Shown here: positions 8,073-37,818 of the stretch, in pieces
Position numbering within the stretch: position 1 is the first letter of the stretch
Layout: every line of letters begins with the position of its first letter
Source of the DNA: Chloroflexota bacterium
GTDB lineage: Bacteria; Chloroflexota; Limnocylindria; P2-11E
Assembly: GCA_005887995.1 (NCBI GenBank)
Contig: VBJD01000036.1
Coordinates: 1 to 39,395 of the forward strand
DNA length: 39,395 nt
Direction: 5' to 3'
Translations under genes and position numbers: made by a program
The notes under the pieces: model-generated
Database searches by the model: none
Told to the model about the DNA's origin: nothing
Seen by the model: only the letters and a program-made list of their open reading frames with translations

Positions 8073-8474
8073 ATGGCGACCATCAAGCAGACCGCGCTCA
8101 TCCGCGGCGCGACACCGCACGACGTGTACGAGACGCTCATGGACGGCGAGCAGCACGGCGCGCTGTCGGGGCAGCCGACGACCGTAAGCCGGCGCGTGGG
8201 CGGCGCCTTCAAGGTCGGGCACGACCTCGAGGGCAAGCAGCTCACGCTCACCGCCGACAAGCGCATCGTGCAGACGTGGCGCGCCAACAATTGGCCGAAG
8301 GGCGTGTACTCGAAGGCGACGTTCGCGCTGGCGAAGGCGCCGGGCGGCACGCGCATCACGTTCACCCAGACCGGCGTTCCCAGCGAGTTCTTAAAGGAGA
8401 TCACGAGCGGCTGGAAGGTCTACTACTGGAGGCCACTCCGAAGGAAGTGGGCCTCCAGACCGAGCAGCCGTTAG
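8073..8474 (+). CDS. SRPBCC / AHSA1-like domain protein
   Basis: A 133-residue protein consisting of one START/AHSA1-type domain. It opens with a strand and helix, IKQTALIRGATPHDVYETL, followed by RVGGAFKVGHDLEGKQL, KRIVQTWRANNWPKG, GGTRITFTQTGVPSEF and the C-terminal helix GWKVYYWRPLR. Proteins of this fold have a deep hydrophobic cavity. Some are Hsp90 ATPase activators and many are small-ligand binders of unknown role, so no specific function is assigned. The last dozen residues are basic and differ from the usual acidic or aromatic end. A strong Shine-Dalgarno supports the ATG. It is divergent from the phosphatase and probably monocistronic. Confidence 0.82.
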   Translation: MATIKQTALIRGATPHDVYETLMDGEQHGALSGQPTTVSRRVGGAFKVGHDLEGKQLTLTADKRIVQTWRANNWPKGVYSKATFALAKAPGGTRITFTQTGVPSEFLKEITSGWKVYYWRPLRRKWASRPSSR

Positions 8475-8532
8475 GCAGGGACACGCCGGGGACGGTCGAC
8501 CGCCCAGCGACCGACATGGGCATGGTGATTGC

Positions 8533-8538
8533 TATCGT
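8533..8538 (+). promoter_or_regulatory. Possible -10 element (TATCGT) for the SDR gene
   Basis: TATCGT ends nine bases before the ATG at 8548, with no Shine-Dalgarno between. The spacing puts transcription start at or next to the start codon, as in leaderless genes. No good -35 is visible. Confidence 0.35.
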
Positions 8539-8547
8539 GGTCGCCGC

Positions 8548-9606
8548 ATGCGCGTCCTGATCACCGGCATCACCGGCTTCGCCGGGAGTCACCTCGCCGA
8601 GTACATCCTCGCCAACCACCCCGACGTCTCGATCTACGGGACGTACCGGTGGCGATCGCGGATGGAGAACCTCGAGGACGTCTTCGCGCAGCGCAAGCTC
8701 GATCTCATCGAGGGCCGCTACCCCACAGGCGCGACGGTGCGCGACGACTCGCACACGGGACGCGTCACGCTGCTCCACTGCGAGCTCACGGACGCCGGCG
8801 CGGTCGAGAAGCTCGTCGCGTCGGTTCAGCCGCAGCGCATCTTCCACCTCGCGGCGCAGTCGTTCGTGCAGTCGTCGTTCGACGAGCCCGCGGCGACGCT
8901 CCGGATCAACATCGAATCGCAGCTCAACCTGCTCGAGGCGATCCGCCGCCACGACGAGCAGATCCGCATGCACGTCGCGGGGTCATCCGAGGAGTACGGC
9001 CTGGTCCAGCCGGACGAGGTGCCGATGAAGGAGACGAACCCGCTGCGCCCGCTCTCGCCCTACGCGGTGAGCAAGGTGGCGCAGGACAAGCTCGCGTACC
9101 AGTACTTCAAGTCCTACGGGCTGCACCTCGTGGTGACGCGCGGGTTCAACCACACCGGCCCGCGACGCGGTCTCATCTTCGTCACGAGCACCATGGCGCG
9201 CCAGATCGCGTTGATCGAGGCAGGGAAGCATGAGCCGGTGATCTACCACGGGGATCTCACGACCAAGCGCGACTGGACCGACGTGCGCGACATGGCGCGT
9301 GCGTACTGGCTCGCGTTGGAGAAGGGCGAGCCCGGCGAGTCGTACAACGTCGGGCGCGGAAAGTGCTGGTCGATCCGCGAGATGCTCGACATCCTGCTCA
9401 CGCACGCGAGGACGAAGATCCGCACCCAGGAGGATCCGGCGCGGCTGCGCCCGTCGGACGTACCGATCCTCTGGGCCGACACGGCGAAGTTCCATCGTGC
9501 GACCGGCTGGGAGCCGGTGATCCCATTCGAGCAGACGCTGGCGGACCTGCTCGAGTATTGGCGCGAGCGCGTCCGCCGCGAGCAGCGTCTACGAGCGGAG
9601 GTCTAA
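8548..9606 (+). CDS. NAD(P)-dependent nucleotide-sugar epimerase/dehydratase, GDP-mannose 4,6-dehydratase-like
   Basis: An extended short-chain dehydrogenase of 352 residues. The Rossmann motif TGITGFAGSHL is at residues 5-15. The catalytic set is SSEEYG near 147 plus Tyr172 and Lys176 in YAVSK. FHLAAQSFV, GFNHTGPRRG, RDWTDVRDMARAYWLALE and YNVGRGK are typical of enzymes that make GDP-4-keto-6-deoxymannose or reduce it. The best guess is GDP-mannose 4,6-dehydratase (gmd type) or its reductase partner (rmd type); sequence alone does not separate them, so no symbol is given. The likely role is deoxysugar supply for surface glycans. The stop is nine bases before the zinc-ribbon gene, so the two are probably co-transcribed. 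No glycosyltransferase is adjacent. Confidence 0.85.
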   Translation: MRVLITGITGFAGSHLAEYILANHPDVSIYGTYRWRSRMENLEDVFAQRKLDLIEGRYPTGATVRDDSHTGRVTLLHCELTDAGAVEKLVASVQPQRIFHLAAQSFVQSSFDEPAATLRINIESQLNLLEAIRRHDEQIRMHVAGSSEEYGLVQPDEVPMKETNPLRPLSPYAVSKVAQDKLAYQYFKSYGLHLVVTRGFNHTGPRRGLIFVTSTMARQIALIEAGKHEPVIYHGDLTTKRDWTDVRDMARAYWLALEKGEPGESYNVGRGKCWSIREMLDILLTHARTKIRTQEDPARLRPSDVPILWADTAKFHRATGWEPVIPFEQTLADLLEYWRERVRREQRLRAEV

Positions 9607-9612
9607 AGGAGA
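9606..9612 (+). promoter_or_regulatory. Shine-Dalgarno for the zinc-ribbon gene
   Basis: AAGGAG(A) starts at the last base of the preceding stop codon and lies 3-4 bases before the ATG at 9616. It supports translation of the gene from a shared message with the SDR. Confidence 0.55.
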
Positions 9613-9615
9613 GAG

Positions 9616-10155
9616 ATGCCGGATCTTGGTGGCCTGTGGACCGCATTCGTCAACAACCCCGTCGTGCAGCTCGCGTGGCGCGGCGCTGCGCTCTACGTGC
9701 TTGCGCTGTACCTCGCGATGGTGTTCTGGACCGTGCGCGACGCGCAGCTACGCACCGAGAACCGCATCCTCCCGTACCTCGCGGGCCTCACGGTCGTCGT
9801 GCTCAACATCCTGGGCCTCTTCCTCTACCTCATCGTGCGTCCGAAGGAGACGCTCGGTGAGGCGTACGAGCGACAGCTCGCGGAGGAGAGCCTGCTCGCC
9901 GAGGCGGAGCAGCGACTCGTCTGTCCGACCTGTCGTGAACGCGTGCAGGAGGACTACATCCTCTGCCCGACGTGCCGCACCCGCCTGAAGCGCGTGTGCC
10001 CGTCGTGCGGGAAGCTCATCCGCCCCGAGTGGAACATCTGCCCCTACTGCGCGAAGGACTTCGACGAGCGCGACTGGACCGTGCACCCCGGCGGTCGGTC
10101 CGCCGCGACCGCGAGTGGCGCGCGCGACGCGACGGAGAAGATCAGCTCTCCTTGA
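9616..10155 (+). CDS. Membrane-anchored double zinc-ribbon protein of unknown function
   Basis: The 179-residue protein has two hydrophobic helices, about residues 19-38 (WRGAALYVLALYLAMVFWTV) and 51-73 (ILPYLAGLTVVVLNILGLF). A charged helix, KETLGEAYERQLAEESLLAE, links them to four CxxC knuckles: C103/C106, C117/C120, C128/C131 and C142/C145. These form two tandem zinc ribbons. The tail is short and disordered. This is a common architecture for small hypothetical proteins of GC-rich bacteria; no biochemical role is known to me. The ATG is set by a good Shine-Dalgarno nine bases after the SDR gene. The topology prediction places the zinc ribbons in the cytoplasm, but I did not verify it. Confidence 0.82.
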   Translation: MPDLGGLWTAFVNNPVVQLAWRGAALYVLALYLAMVFWTVRDAQLRTENRILPYLAGLTVVVLNILGLFLYLIVRPKETLGEAYERQLAEESLLAEAEQRLVCPTCRERVQEDYILCPTCRTRLKRVCPSCGKLIRPEWNICPYCAKDFDERDWTVHPGGRSAATASGARDATEKISSP

Positions 10156-10178
10156 TCCGCTTCGCGGGACTTCTCCCC

Positions 10179-10192
10179 CGACGTTCACGTCG
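10179..10192 (+). promoter_or_regulatory. Short inverted repeat upstream of radC
   Basis: CGACGT-TC-ACGTCG is a perfect 6-base inverted repeat with a 2-base spacer, 19 bases before the radC GTG. Its position fits an operator. It resembles palindromic SOS boxes of Gram-positive bacteria only loosely, so no regulator is named. Confidence 0.3.
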
Positions 10193-10211
10193 TATCCGAT
10201 AGATATGCGAA

Positions 10212-10886
10212 GTGCCTATTCGCGAGTGGCCGGAGTCCATGCGACCTCGCGAGAGGCTCGTGGCTCGAGGAGCGTCATCGCTTTCTGACGACGAACTCGT
10301 GGCGCTCGTCATCGGCAGCGGCACCAAGAAATCGTCGGCGCTCGTAAGGGCGAACGAGCTGCTCCGACGCGTCGGTGGTATGCGCGCGCTCGGCCAGGCC
10401 GACGCGATCCGGCTGCGTGCGATCGGCGTGAGCGACGTCGCGTCCATCCGCCTCGTCGCGGCGTGCGAGGTCGGACGACGCGTTGCGATCGCAGGTACGG
10501 CGGGCGAACGCTGCGACACACCCGAGCTCGCGGCAGCCGCACTCGCGCCGCAGTTCGTGCATCTCGAGCGCGAGCAGCTGATCGTCGCGCTCCTGAACCG
10601 TAAGCAGCGGCTCCTCGAGTGCGTCACACCTCTCTACATGGGCAGCGTTTCGGGCACGCCGGTGCGCATCGCCGAGCTCTTCGCTGAGGCCATCAAGCGG
10701 CAAGCACCGGCGATCCTCATGGCGCACAACCATCCGAGTGGCGACCCCACGCCGTCCGCCGACGACATCCGCACCACGCGCGAGGCGGCGCACGCCGGAC
10801 GCATCCTCGGCATCGACCTCGTGGACCATCTCGTCTTCGGCGCCGGGCGGTGGGTGAGTCTTCGCCGTATCGGTGCGTTTTCGTAG
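10212..10886 (+). CDS. radC: RadC-family JAB/MPN domain protein
   Basis: The 224-residue protein has the RadC layout. An N-terminal helix-hairpin-helix-like half (residues 1-100) begins PIREWPESMRPRERL and contains LSDDELVALVIGSGT. The C-terminal JAMM metalloprotease-like domain has HNHPSGDPTPSADD, with H172, H174, S182 and D185 as the metal-site residues, all intact. Despite its name, RadC has no proven DNA-repair role; the fold suggests a zinc isopeptidase. The GTG at 10212 is the only start that keeps the standard N-terminus. The gene stands alone between an inverted repeat upstream and two hairpins downstream. Confidence 0.93.
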   Translation: MPIREWPESMRPRERLVARGASSLSDDELVALVIGSGTKKSSALVRANELLRRVGGMRALGQADAIRLRAIGVSDVASIRLVAACEVGRRVAIAGTAGERCDTPELAAAALAPQFVHLEREQLIVALLNRKQRLLECVTPLYMGSVSGTPVRIAELFAEAIKRQAPAILMAHNHPSGDPTPSADDIRTTREAAHAGRILGIDLVDHLVFGAGRWVSLRRIGAFS

Positions 10887-10894
10887 GTAGGGTC

Positions 10895-10940
10895 TCGAGC
10901 GGAGCTCGATAGACGACGAGCCCCGAGCGGAGCTCGGGGC
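10895..10940 (+). terminator. Pair of hairpins sharing the same CGGAG loop after radC
   Basis: Two perfect hairpins follow the radC stop. The first has a 5-base stem (TCGAG/CTCGA, 10895-10909). The second has an 8-base GC stem (GCCCCGAG/CTCGGGGC, 10920-10940). Both enclose the identical loop CGGAG. There is no T-run, so intrinsic termination is uncertain. The repeated core CGAGCGGAGCTCG could instead be a small dispersed palindromic repeat. Confidence 0.45.
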
Positions 10941-10973
10941 GTATCAAAGCCGCAGCAGCCTGAAACGGACCCC

Positions 10974-12344
10974 ATGGGCCTCTCGTTCTCGGCTCCGGTG
11001 GGAGCAGTCGCAGGTACCGTGGCGCAGCGCACCCTCATGGCCGTCACGGCCGTGCTTCTCGTCGCCGCGCCGCTCCCGAGCGTGCGCGCCGCGGCGGCTT
11101 CGCTACCGGACGACACGGCGGCCCCGGCTGCCGACGTGCGTCTGCTCCCGAGTGAGGTCGCGAGCCTCGATCTGCCACGCGGCGACCGTTTCACCGACAC
11201 GGACCTCGCGCTCGCGATCACGCCGCCGGGGGGCTGGATGCAGAGCCCGGTCACCGCGCTCAACCCGCTGTCCGATCCGCCCGAACCGGTGCAGGAGTCG
11301 GCGCGCTTCCAGCTGCGGATCCAGGACACGCAGCTGTACGCGACGCCCATCCCGATCACGAGCGGTCTCGTCGCGGACGCGGGCGCGCTCATCTCGATCG
11401 GCGTCGCGCGCGTCGGGTCGGACATCCTCGATCTCGATCGGCGCGGTCGCGGAACGCGCGAGCTCGGCAGCGTCCCAGGCTTCACCGTCCTCGAGGACGA
11501 GGCGACATACGACGGTCTGCACGTCCTCACGCGCTACCTCTTCTCGCGCGAGACGGACCGCGTCCTCGTGCTTCGCGCCGCGGCACCTGAGACGTCGTGG
11601 ACCGTGCTCGAGTCGATCCTTCGTGTGTCGATCGCGACGTTCACCGGCGATCCGCGCGGCGCGAACGCGCCCGCGCCGCCACCGCCCCCTCCGCCGCCCG
11701 CACCCGCGCCAGCCGAGCCCGCGCCAGATCCGACGACCTTCATCCGCGAACGGATCCTCGAGCGCGCCGCGACGCTCCTCGGGCTTCGCTACGTCTGGGG
11801 AGGCAACTCGACCTCCAGCGGCATGGACTGCTCGGCGTACGTGAGCTGGGTGTGGAGCGTCTCGCGCTACACGACCGATTCGATCTGGAACGTCTCCTAC
11901 CCGATCACCAAGGACGCGCTGCGTGCGGGTGACGCGCTCAACCTTACGATCGGCCGCGACCCGGCGCGCAAGGGCCACATCCGCATCTTCGAGGCGTGGG
12001 CCAACGCGGAGCACAGCGCGATGTGGGTCTTCGAGGAGACGCCGCCGCGCGTCGTGCACCGCGTTATCGCCTACGACGACCGCTATCAACCGATCCGCCT
12101 CGCCGGCCTCTCCGATGCAGGCGACGTGCGGCTCATCCCCGGCACTCCCGCGCCGTCGGTGCGCCCGACGCCGGTCCCGACGCGCCGGCCCGTCATCTCG
12201 CCGACGCGCACGGTCCGCACGCCCACGCCGTCGTACCGCAGGCTCGCGAGCCCGACACCGACTCGCACGCCCGTACCAACGGTCCGTCCGACGCCGACAC
12301 CGCTGCCGACGCGCACCCCGATCCCTCCCGATAACGGGCCCTAG
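10974..12344 (+). CDS. Secreted NlpC/P60 peptidoglycan hydrolase with Pro/Thr-rich C-terminal tail
   Basis: The 456-residue protein starts with a signal peptide (hydrophobic LMAVTAVLLVAAPLPSVRA, residues about 21-39). A beta-rich domain of about 180 residues follows, then a Pro/Ala linker, then an NlpC/P60 domain. The domain has Cys286 in GMDCSAYVSWVW and His335 in KGHIRIFEAW, the core of the Cys/His endopeptidase site that cuts peptidoglycan stem peptides. The last 65 residues repeat PTP/RTP units (VRPTPTPLPTRTP), a wall-spanning or disordered tail. An in-frame ATG at 11038 is an alternative start that would begin just before the hydrophobic segment. The gene precedes mreB and mreC, which fits a role in envelope growth or division. 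Confidence 0.85.
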   Translation: MGLSFSAPVGAVAGTVAQRTLMAVTAVLLVAAPLPSVRAAAASLPDDTAAPAADVRLLPSEVASLDLPRGDRFTDTDLALAITPPGGWMQSPVTALNPLSDPPEPVQESARFQLRIQDTQLYATPIPITSGLVADAGALISIGVARVGSDILDLDRRGRGTRELGSVPGFTVLEDEATYDGLHVLTRYLFSRETDRVLVLRAAAPETSWTVLESILRVSIATFTGDPRGANAPAPPPPPPPPAPAPAEPAPDPTTFIRERILERAATLLGLRYVWGGNSTSSGMDCSAYVSWVWSVSRYTTDSIWNVSYPITKDALRAGDALNLTIGRDPARKGHIRIFEAWANAEHSAMWVFEETPPRVVHRVIAYDDRYQPIRLAGLSDAGDVRLIPGTPAPSVRPTPVPTRRPVISPTRTVRTPTPSYRRLASPTPTRTPVPTVRPTPTPLPTRTPIPPDNGP

Positions 12345-12346
12345 CT

Positions 12347-12360
12347 CGCGCGGGAGCGCG
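12347..12360 (+). terminator. Weak GC hairpin between the NlpC/P60 gene and mreB
   Basis: CGCGC-GGGA-GCGCG is followed by a short T-containing tract (TTTCTGCGTTT). The stem is only five pairs, so termination is doubtful. Confidence 0.25.
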
Positions 12361-12381
12361 CGTTTCTGCGTTTAGCCCCGT

Positions 12382-12387
12382 TATCCT
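12382..12387 (+). promoter_or_regulatory. Possible -10 element (TATCCT) for mreB
   Basis: TATCCT ends five bases before the mreB ATG. If used, the transcript would begin at or beside the start codon (leaderless). An AGGA just before the ATG is a competing weak ribosome-binding explanation. Confidence 0.3.
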
Positions 12388-12392
12388 CAGGA

Positions 12393-13481
12393 ATGACCAC
12401 GTCCATACGCGCCGGAAGGGATAACGACTTCTTGCTCGACGGCATCTTCGGGCTGTTCTCCCGCGATGTCGGTATCGATCTCGGGACGGCGAACACCCTG
12501 GTCTGGGTGCGCGGGCGCGGCATCGTCATCGCCGAGCCCTCGGTCGTGGCGAAGGACGCGCGCACCGGCGCACCGCTCGCCATCGGCGCCGAGGCGAAGC
12601 GGATGGTCGGCCGCACACCCGCGTCGATCATCGCGATCCGTCCACTGAAGGACGGCGTCATCAGCGACTTCGACATGACCGAACTCATGCTCACGCACTA
12701 CATCCGCAAGGTGCACGACCGCGCGCTCCTCGTGCCGCGGCCGCGCGTCGTCGTCGGGATCCCGTCGGGCGTCACCGAGGTCGAGAAGCGCGCGGTGCAG
12801 GAGGCGGCGATGTCCGCGGGCGCGCGGTGGTGCCGACTCGTCGAGGAGCCGATGGCCGCGGCGATCGGCGCCGGTCTTCCGGTCAACGAGCCGTCAGGTT
12901 CGATGATCGTCGACATCGGTGGCGGCACGACCGAGGTCGCGGTCACCTCGCTCGGTGGGATCGTCGTCTCGCGCTCGATCCGCGTGGGTGGCGACGAAAT
13001 GGACGGCGACATCGTTGCCTACGCGCGACGCGAGTTCAATCTGCTCATGGGCGAGCGCACCGCCGAGGACATCAAGATCGCGATCGGATCCGCGTACCCG
13101 CTCGATGAAGAGGTCTCGACGTTCTTCCGCGGTCGCGATCTCCTCACTGGCCTGCCGCGATCGATCGAGGTGACGAGCGCGCAGATCCGCGAGGCCATCG
13201 AGCCGTCGGTCGAGCAGATCGTCGACGCGATCAAGCAGACGATCGAGGAGACGCCGCCCGAGCTCGTCGCTGACGTCATGGACCAGGGCATCTACCTCGC
13301 GGGCGGTGGCGCGCTGCTGCGCGGCCTCGACACGCGCGTCGCCGAGGCGACGCAGATGGCCGTGCACGTCGCCGACGATCCGCTCACCTGCGTGGTGCGC
13401 GGATGCGGCAAGATCCTGGAGGACTTGGAGCACTTCGACCGCAGCCTCGTCGTCGAGACGTACGCCGCGGTGCCCCGCTAG
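12393..13481 (+). CDS. mreB: Rod shape-determining protein MreB (bacterial actin)
   Basis: MreB forms membrane-bound filaments that direct lateral wall synthesis. The 362-residue product has phosphate loop 1, DLGTANT, at residues 29-35, phosphate loop 2, DIGGGTTEVAV, from D174, VEEPMAAAIGAG between them, and the adenosine motif LAGGGALLRGLD near 305. GIVIAEPSVVAKD and IRPLKDGVISDFDM are MreB-specific. The N-terminus is about 20 residues longer than usual and contains FLLDGIFGLFS, which could be the membrane-binding amphipathic helix. It lies six bases upstream of mreC. The call is firm, although Mbl-type paralogues exist in some genomes. Confidence 0.96.
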   Translation: MTTSIRAGRDNDFLLDGIFGLFSRDVGIDLGTANTLVWVRGRGIVIAEPSVVAKDARTGAPLAIGAEAKRMVGRTPASIIAIRPLKDGVISDFDMTELMLTHYIRKVHDRALLVPRPRVVVGIPSGVTEVEKRAVQEAAMSAGARWCRLVEEPMAAAIGAGLPVNEPSGSMIVDIGGGTTEVAVTSLGGIVVSRSIRVGGDEMDGDIVAYARREFNLLMGERTAEDIKIAIGSAYPLDEEVSTFFRGRDLLTGLPRSIEVTSAQIREAIEPSVEQIVDAIKQTIEETPPELVADVMDQGIYLAGGGALLRGLDTRVAEATQMAVHVADDPLTCVVRGCGKILEDLEHFDRSLVVETYAAVPR

Positions 13482-13487
13482 CCGGCG

Positions 13488-14330
13488 ATGGCCAGCTTCG
13501 GCCGGGCCCGCCGCACGCAGGCCGGCTTCTTTCGTCCTTTCGCGATCCTCTTGGCGATCTCGCTCGTCCTGCTCCTCTCACGCAACAGCGAGCCCGTGCG
13601 GCAGTTCGCGACCGGCGCGACGCAGCTCCTCGTCCCGATCCAGCGCGTCCTCGCCGACGTCGGCGTCACGAGCAATCGATTCGTGCAGGCGATCACCGAG
13701 ATCCAGCGCCTCCGCACCGAGGACGCGGCGCTGCGCGCTGACGTCGACCGGCTGACGCTCGAGAACGTGCAGCTGCGCGAGGCCGCGTTCGCGGCGCAGC
13801 AGGCCGCGAAGCTCGGCGAGGTCGCCAAGACGCTGAAGTACGAGACCGTCGCGGCGCCGGTCATCGCGCGCGACCCGAGCAACATCCTCGCGACGATCGT
13901 CCTTGGCGCGGGGAGCGACAGCGGGATCAAGGTCGGCCACGTCGTCGTGTCGGAGCAGGGACTCGTCGGGCGCGTGTCCGAGGTCGGGACGAACTACAGC
14001 AAGGTCCTGCTGATCACCGATCCATCGTCGACGCTCTCGGCACTCGTCGAGGGCTCGCGGGCGACCGGGATCGTCCGCGGACAGTACGGCGACTTGCTGA
14101 TCATGGACTGGATCCTCCAGACCGAGAAGGTGAACGTGGGTGACGTCGTCGTCAGCGCCGGGCTCGGCCTCGGCGACGAGCTGCGCTCGCTCTACCCGAA
14201 GGGCCTCGTCGTCGGGCGAGTGCTCCAGCTGCAGAACGCGGAGGCGGCGGCATACCAGCGGGCGATCGTCGCGCCGGCGGTCGACCTGCGCCGGCTCGAG
14301 AACGTCCTGGTGGTGCGCACCACGCCTTAG
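13488..14330 (+). CDS. mreC: Rod shape-determining protein MreC
   Basis: MreC links the cytoplasmic MreB filament to the wall-synthesis machinery outside the membrane. The 280-residue protein has a basic N-terminus, one membrane helix (FAILLAISLVLLL, about 18-30), a coiled coil (about 65-112) and the double beta-barrel region with VVSEQGLVGRVSEVG, VLLITDPSSTLSALV and VVSAGLGLGDELRSLYPKG. The ATG follows the mreB stop by six bases, so they are one operon. The usual next gene, mreD, is absent; a secreted S8 protease follows after 35 bases. Confidence 0.93.
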   Translation: MASFGRARRTQAGFFRPFAILLAISLVLLLSRNSEPVRQFATGATQLLVPIQRVLADVGVTSNRFVQAITEIQRLRTEDAALRADVDRLTLENVQLREAAFAAQQAAKLGEVAKTLKYETVAAPVIARDPSNILATIVLGAGSDSGIKVGHVVVSEQGLVGRVSEVGTNYSKVLLITDPSSTLSALVEGSRATGIVRGQYGDLLIMDWILQTEKVNVGDVVVSAGLGLGDELRSLYPKGLVVGRVLQLQNAEAAAYQRAIVAPAVDLRRLENVLVVRTTP

Positions 14331-14350
14331 GCCCCCGCGTTACCCGCTTC

Positions 14351-14358
14351 GAGGAAGG
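14351..14358 (+). promoter_or_regulatory. Shine-Dalgarno deciding the GTG start of the S8 protease
   Basis: GAGGAAGG ends seven bases before GTG 14366, an ideal spacing. It fixes the start just ahead of the signal peptide. Confidence 0.6.
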
Positions 14359-14365
14359 GTCGTAC

Positions 14366-15577
14366 GTGCGTTCAATCGGTCGGCACTTGCTCGCCATCGC
14401 CGCGTGCTCACTCCTATTAATAGGAGTCGCGTGGCCGTCGCGCGTACGGTCCGCGGACGTCGGAGCTGACGCAGAGGCGTCGTTCGTGGCCGACGACGCG
14501 CAGAACTCGAGCGCGCCGTACGTCGGCATTGGGCAATGGGCGCTGCGCAGGATGCAGGTCGACCGCGCGTGGGACGTCGCGCGCGGCTCGCCGCAGATCG
14601 TGGTCGCAATCGTCGACACCGGCGTGGACCGCGGGCATCCCGACCTCGCGGGCGCCCTGCTGCCGGGCGCGACGTTCCTCAGCCGCGTCTCATCGGCCTG
14701 CACCTATGACGACGAGGACGACAATTCGCACGGCACGCACATCGCGGGGATCATCGGCGCCGCGCCGAACCCGGCGGCCGGCAGCGGTGGCGTCGCGTTC
14801 GGTGTCCGCATTCTTCCCATCAAGGTGCTCGACTGCGCCGGCACCGGCTCGAACTCGGATATCGCCGCGGGGATCGTCTGGGCGACCGATCACGGCGCGC
14901 GCATCGTGAACGTCTCGCTCGGCTCGCCCGTCGAGAGCGATGCCCTCGCGACGGCGGTGCGCTATGCGGTCGCGAAGGACGTCCTCGTCGTGGCCGCGGC
15001 AGGCAACTGCGGCGAGGGCGGCGGCCGCTGCCGCTTCGTCAATTCCCAGGAATTCCCGGCTGCGTTGCCCGGCGCGCTTGCTGTGGGAGCGACCGATGCC
15101 GACGACGAGGTGACGTCCTTTTCTACTCGTGGCGCGCAGATCGCCATTGTCGCGCCTGGTGTTCGCATCACCAGCACGACCCCGCGCTACGCGACGTACC
15201 AGTCGGCGCGCGGTGTCACCCCGAACTACGCCGCGCTTTCGGGCACGTCACAGGCCTCGGCGTTCGTCGCGGGGATCGCCGCACTCATGTTGAGCGCCGA
15301 TCCACGTCTCTCCGCGAGCGACGTGGCCGATCGTCTCGCGGCATACGCCGACGATCTGGGCGATCCGGGTCGCGACGACGCCTCGGGCGCGGGTCGCGTG
15401 AACGCTTTGCGAGCACTGAACCACCCGACCCCGATCTCGTCGGGTCGCGCTGGTACCGCGGACCTCTCTTCGATCGCTCGCGACATCGGCATCGGGTCGG
15501 TCGATGCGGGTAGGCCGCGCATCACCGCCGCGGACACGCGCATCGAGCTCGTCGAGGACGTCGCGACGCTTCGCTGA
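14366..15577 (+). CDS. Secreted subtilisin-like serine protease (peptidase family S8)
   Basis: A 403-residue subtilase. The signal peptide is residues 1-29 (RHLLAIAACSLLLIGVAWPS core). A short pre-domain contains YVGIGQWALRRMQVDRAWD, the usual lead-in to the catalytic domain. The catalytic triad is complete: Asp84 in VAIVDTGVD, His122 in NSHGTHIAG and Ser295 in SGTSQASAFVAG. The oxyanion Asn214 lies in AAAGNCG. The full I9-type propeptide is missing or very short, so folding may not need one. The last 60 residues form an extension of no recognised type. It is probably read with mreBC (gap of 35 bases with a good Shine-Dalgarno) and lies directly upstream of the giant surface protein, for which it could be a processing enzyme. 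That link is inference. Confidence 0.93.
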   Translation: MRSIGRHLLAIAACSLLLIGVAWPSRVRSADVGADAEASFVADDAQNSSAPYVGIGQWALRRMQVDRAWDVARGSPQIVVAIVDTGVDRGHPDLAGALLPGATFLSRVSSACTYDDEDDNSHGTHIAGIIGAAPNPAAGSGGVAFGVRILPIKVLDCAGTGSNSDIAAGIVWATDHGARIVNVSLGSPVESDALATAVRYAVAKDVLVVAAAGNCGEGGGRCRFVNSQEFPAALPGALAVGATDADDEVTSFSTRGAQIAIVAPGVRITSTTPRYATYQSARGVTPNYAALSGTSQASAFVAGIAALMLSADPRLSASDVADRLAAYADDLGDPGRDDASGAGRVNALRALNHPTPISSGRAGTADLSSIARDIGIGSVDAGRPRITAADTRIELVEDVATLR

Positions 15578-15665
15578 GCGACCTCGCGCGTTCGTTCGTT
15601 CTCATCGCGAGCAGACAGCCGCACTAAACGTCCTGTGCGTTCGCGACATCTTCACGAAGTACGAC

Positions 15666-15694
15666 TTGCAAGCTTGCTCGCCCGCCCGCATCAT
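15666..15694 (+). promoter_or_regulatory. Candidate promoter for the giant surface-protein gene
   Basis: TTGCAA (15666-15671) and CATCAT (15689-15694) are spaced by 17 bases, and each matches four of six consensus positions. They lie in the 182-base gap after the protease, the largest intergenic gap in the window. The same gap holds the palindrome GCAAGCTTGC overlapping the -35, and a 6-base-stem hairpin (CAGCCC/GGGCTG, near 15705-15721) in the presumed leader. I see no riboswitch consensus there. Confidence 0.3.
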
Positions 15695-15759
15695 GACGCA
15701 GCCCGTCGGGGGCTGGAGTGAGTGGGGGAAGGGGAGCGGGTGCTCTTCATTAACTTCTA

Positions 15760-37801
<22,042 letters not shown>

Positions 37802-37818
<17 letters not shown>

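Noticed and set aside
15578-15759. Riboswitch upstream of the giant gene
   Set aside because: No core consensus of cyclic-di-GMP, cyclic-di-AMP or other known classes could be recognised by eye.
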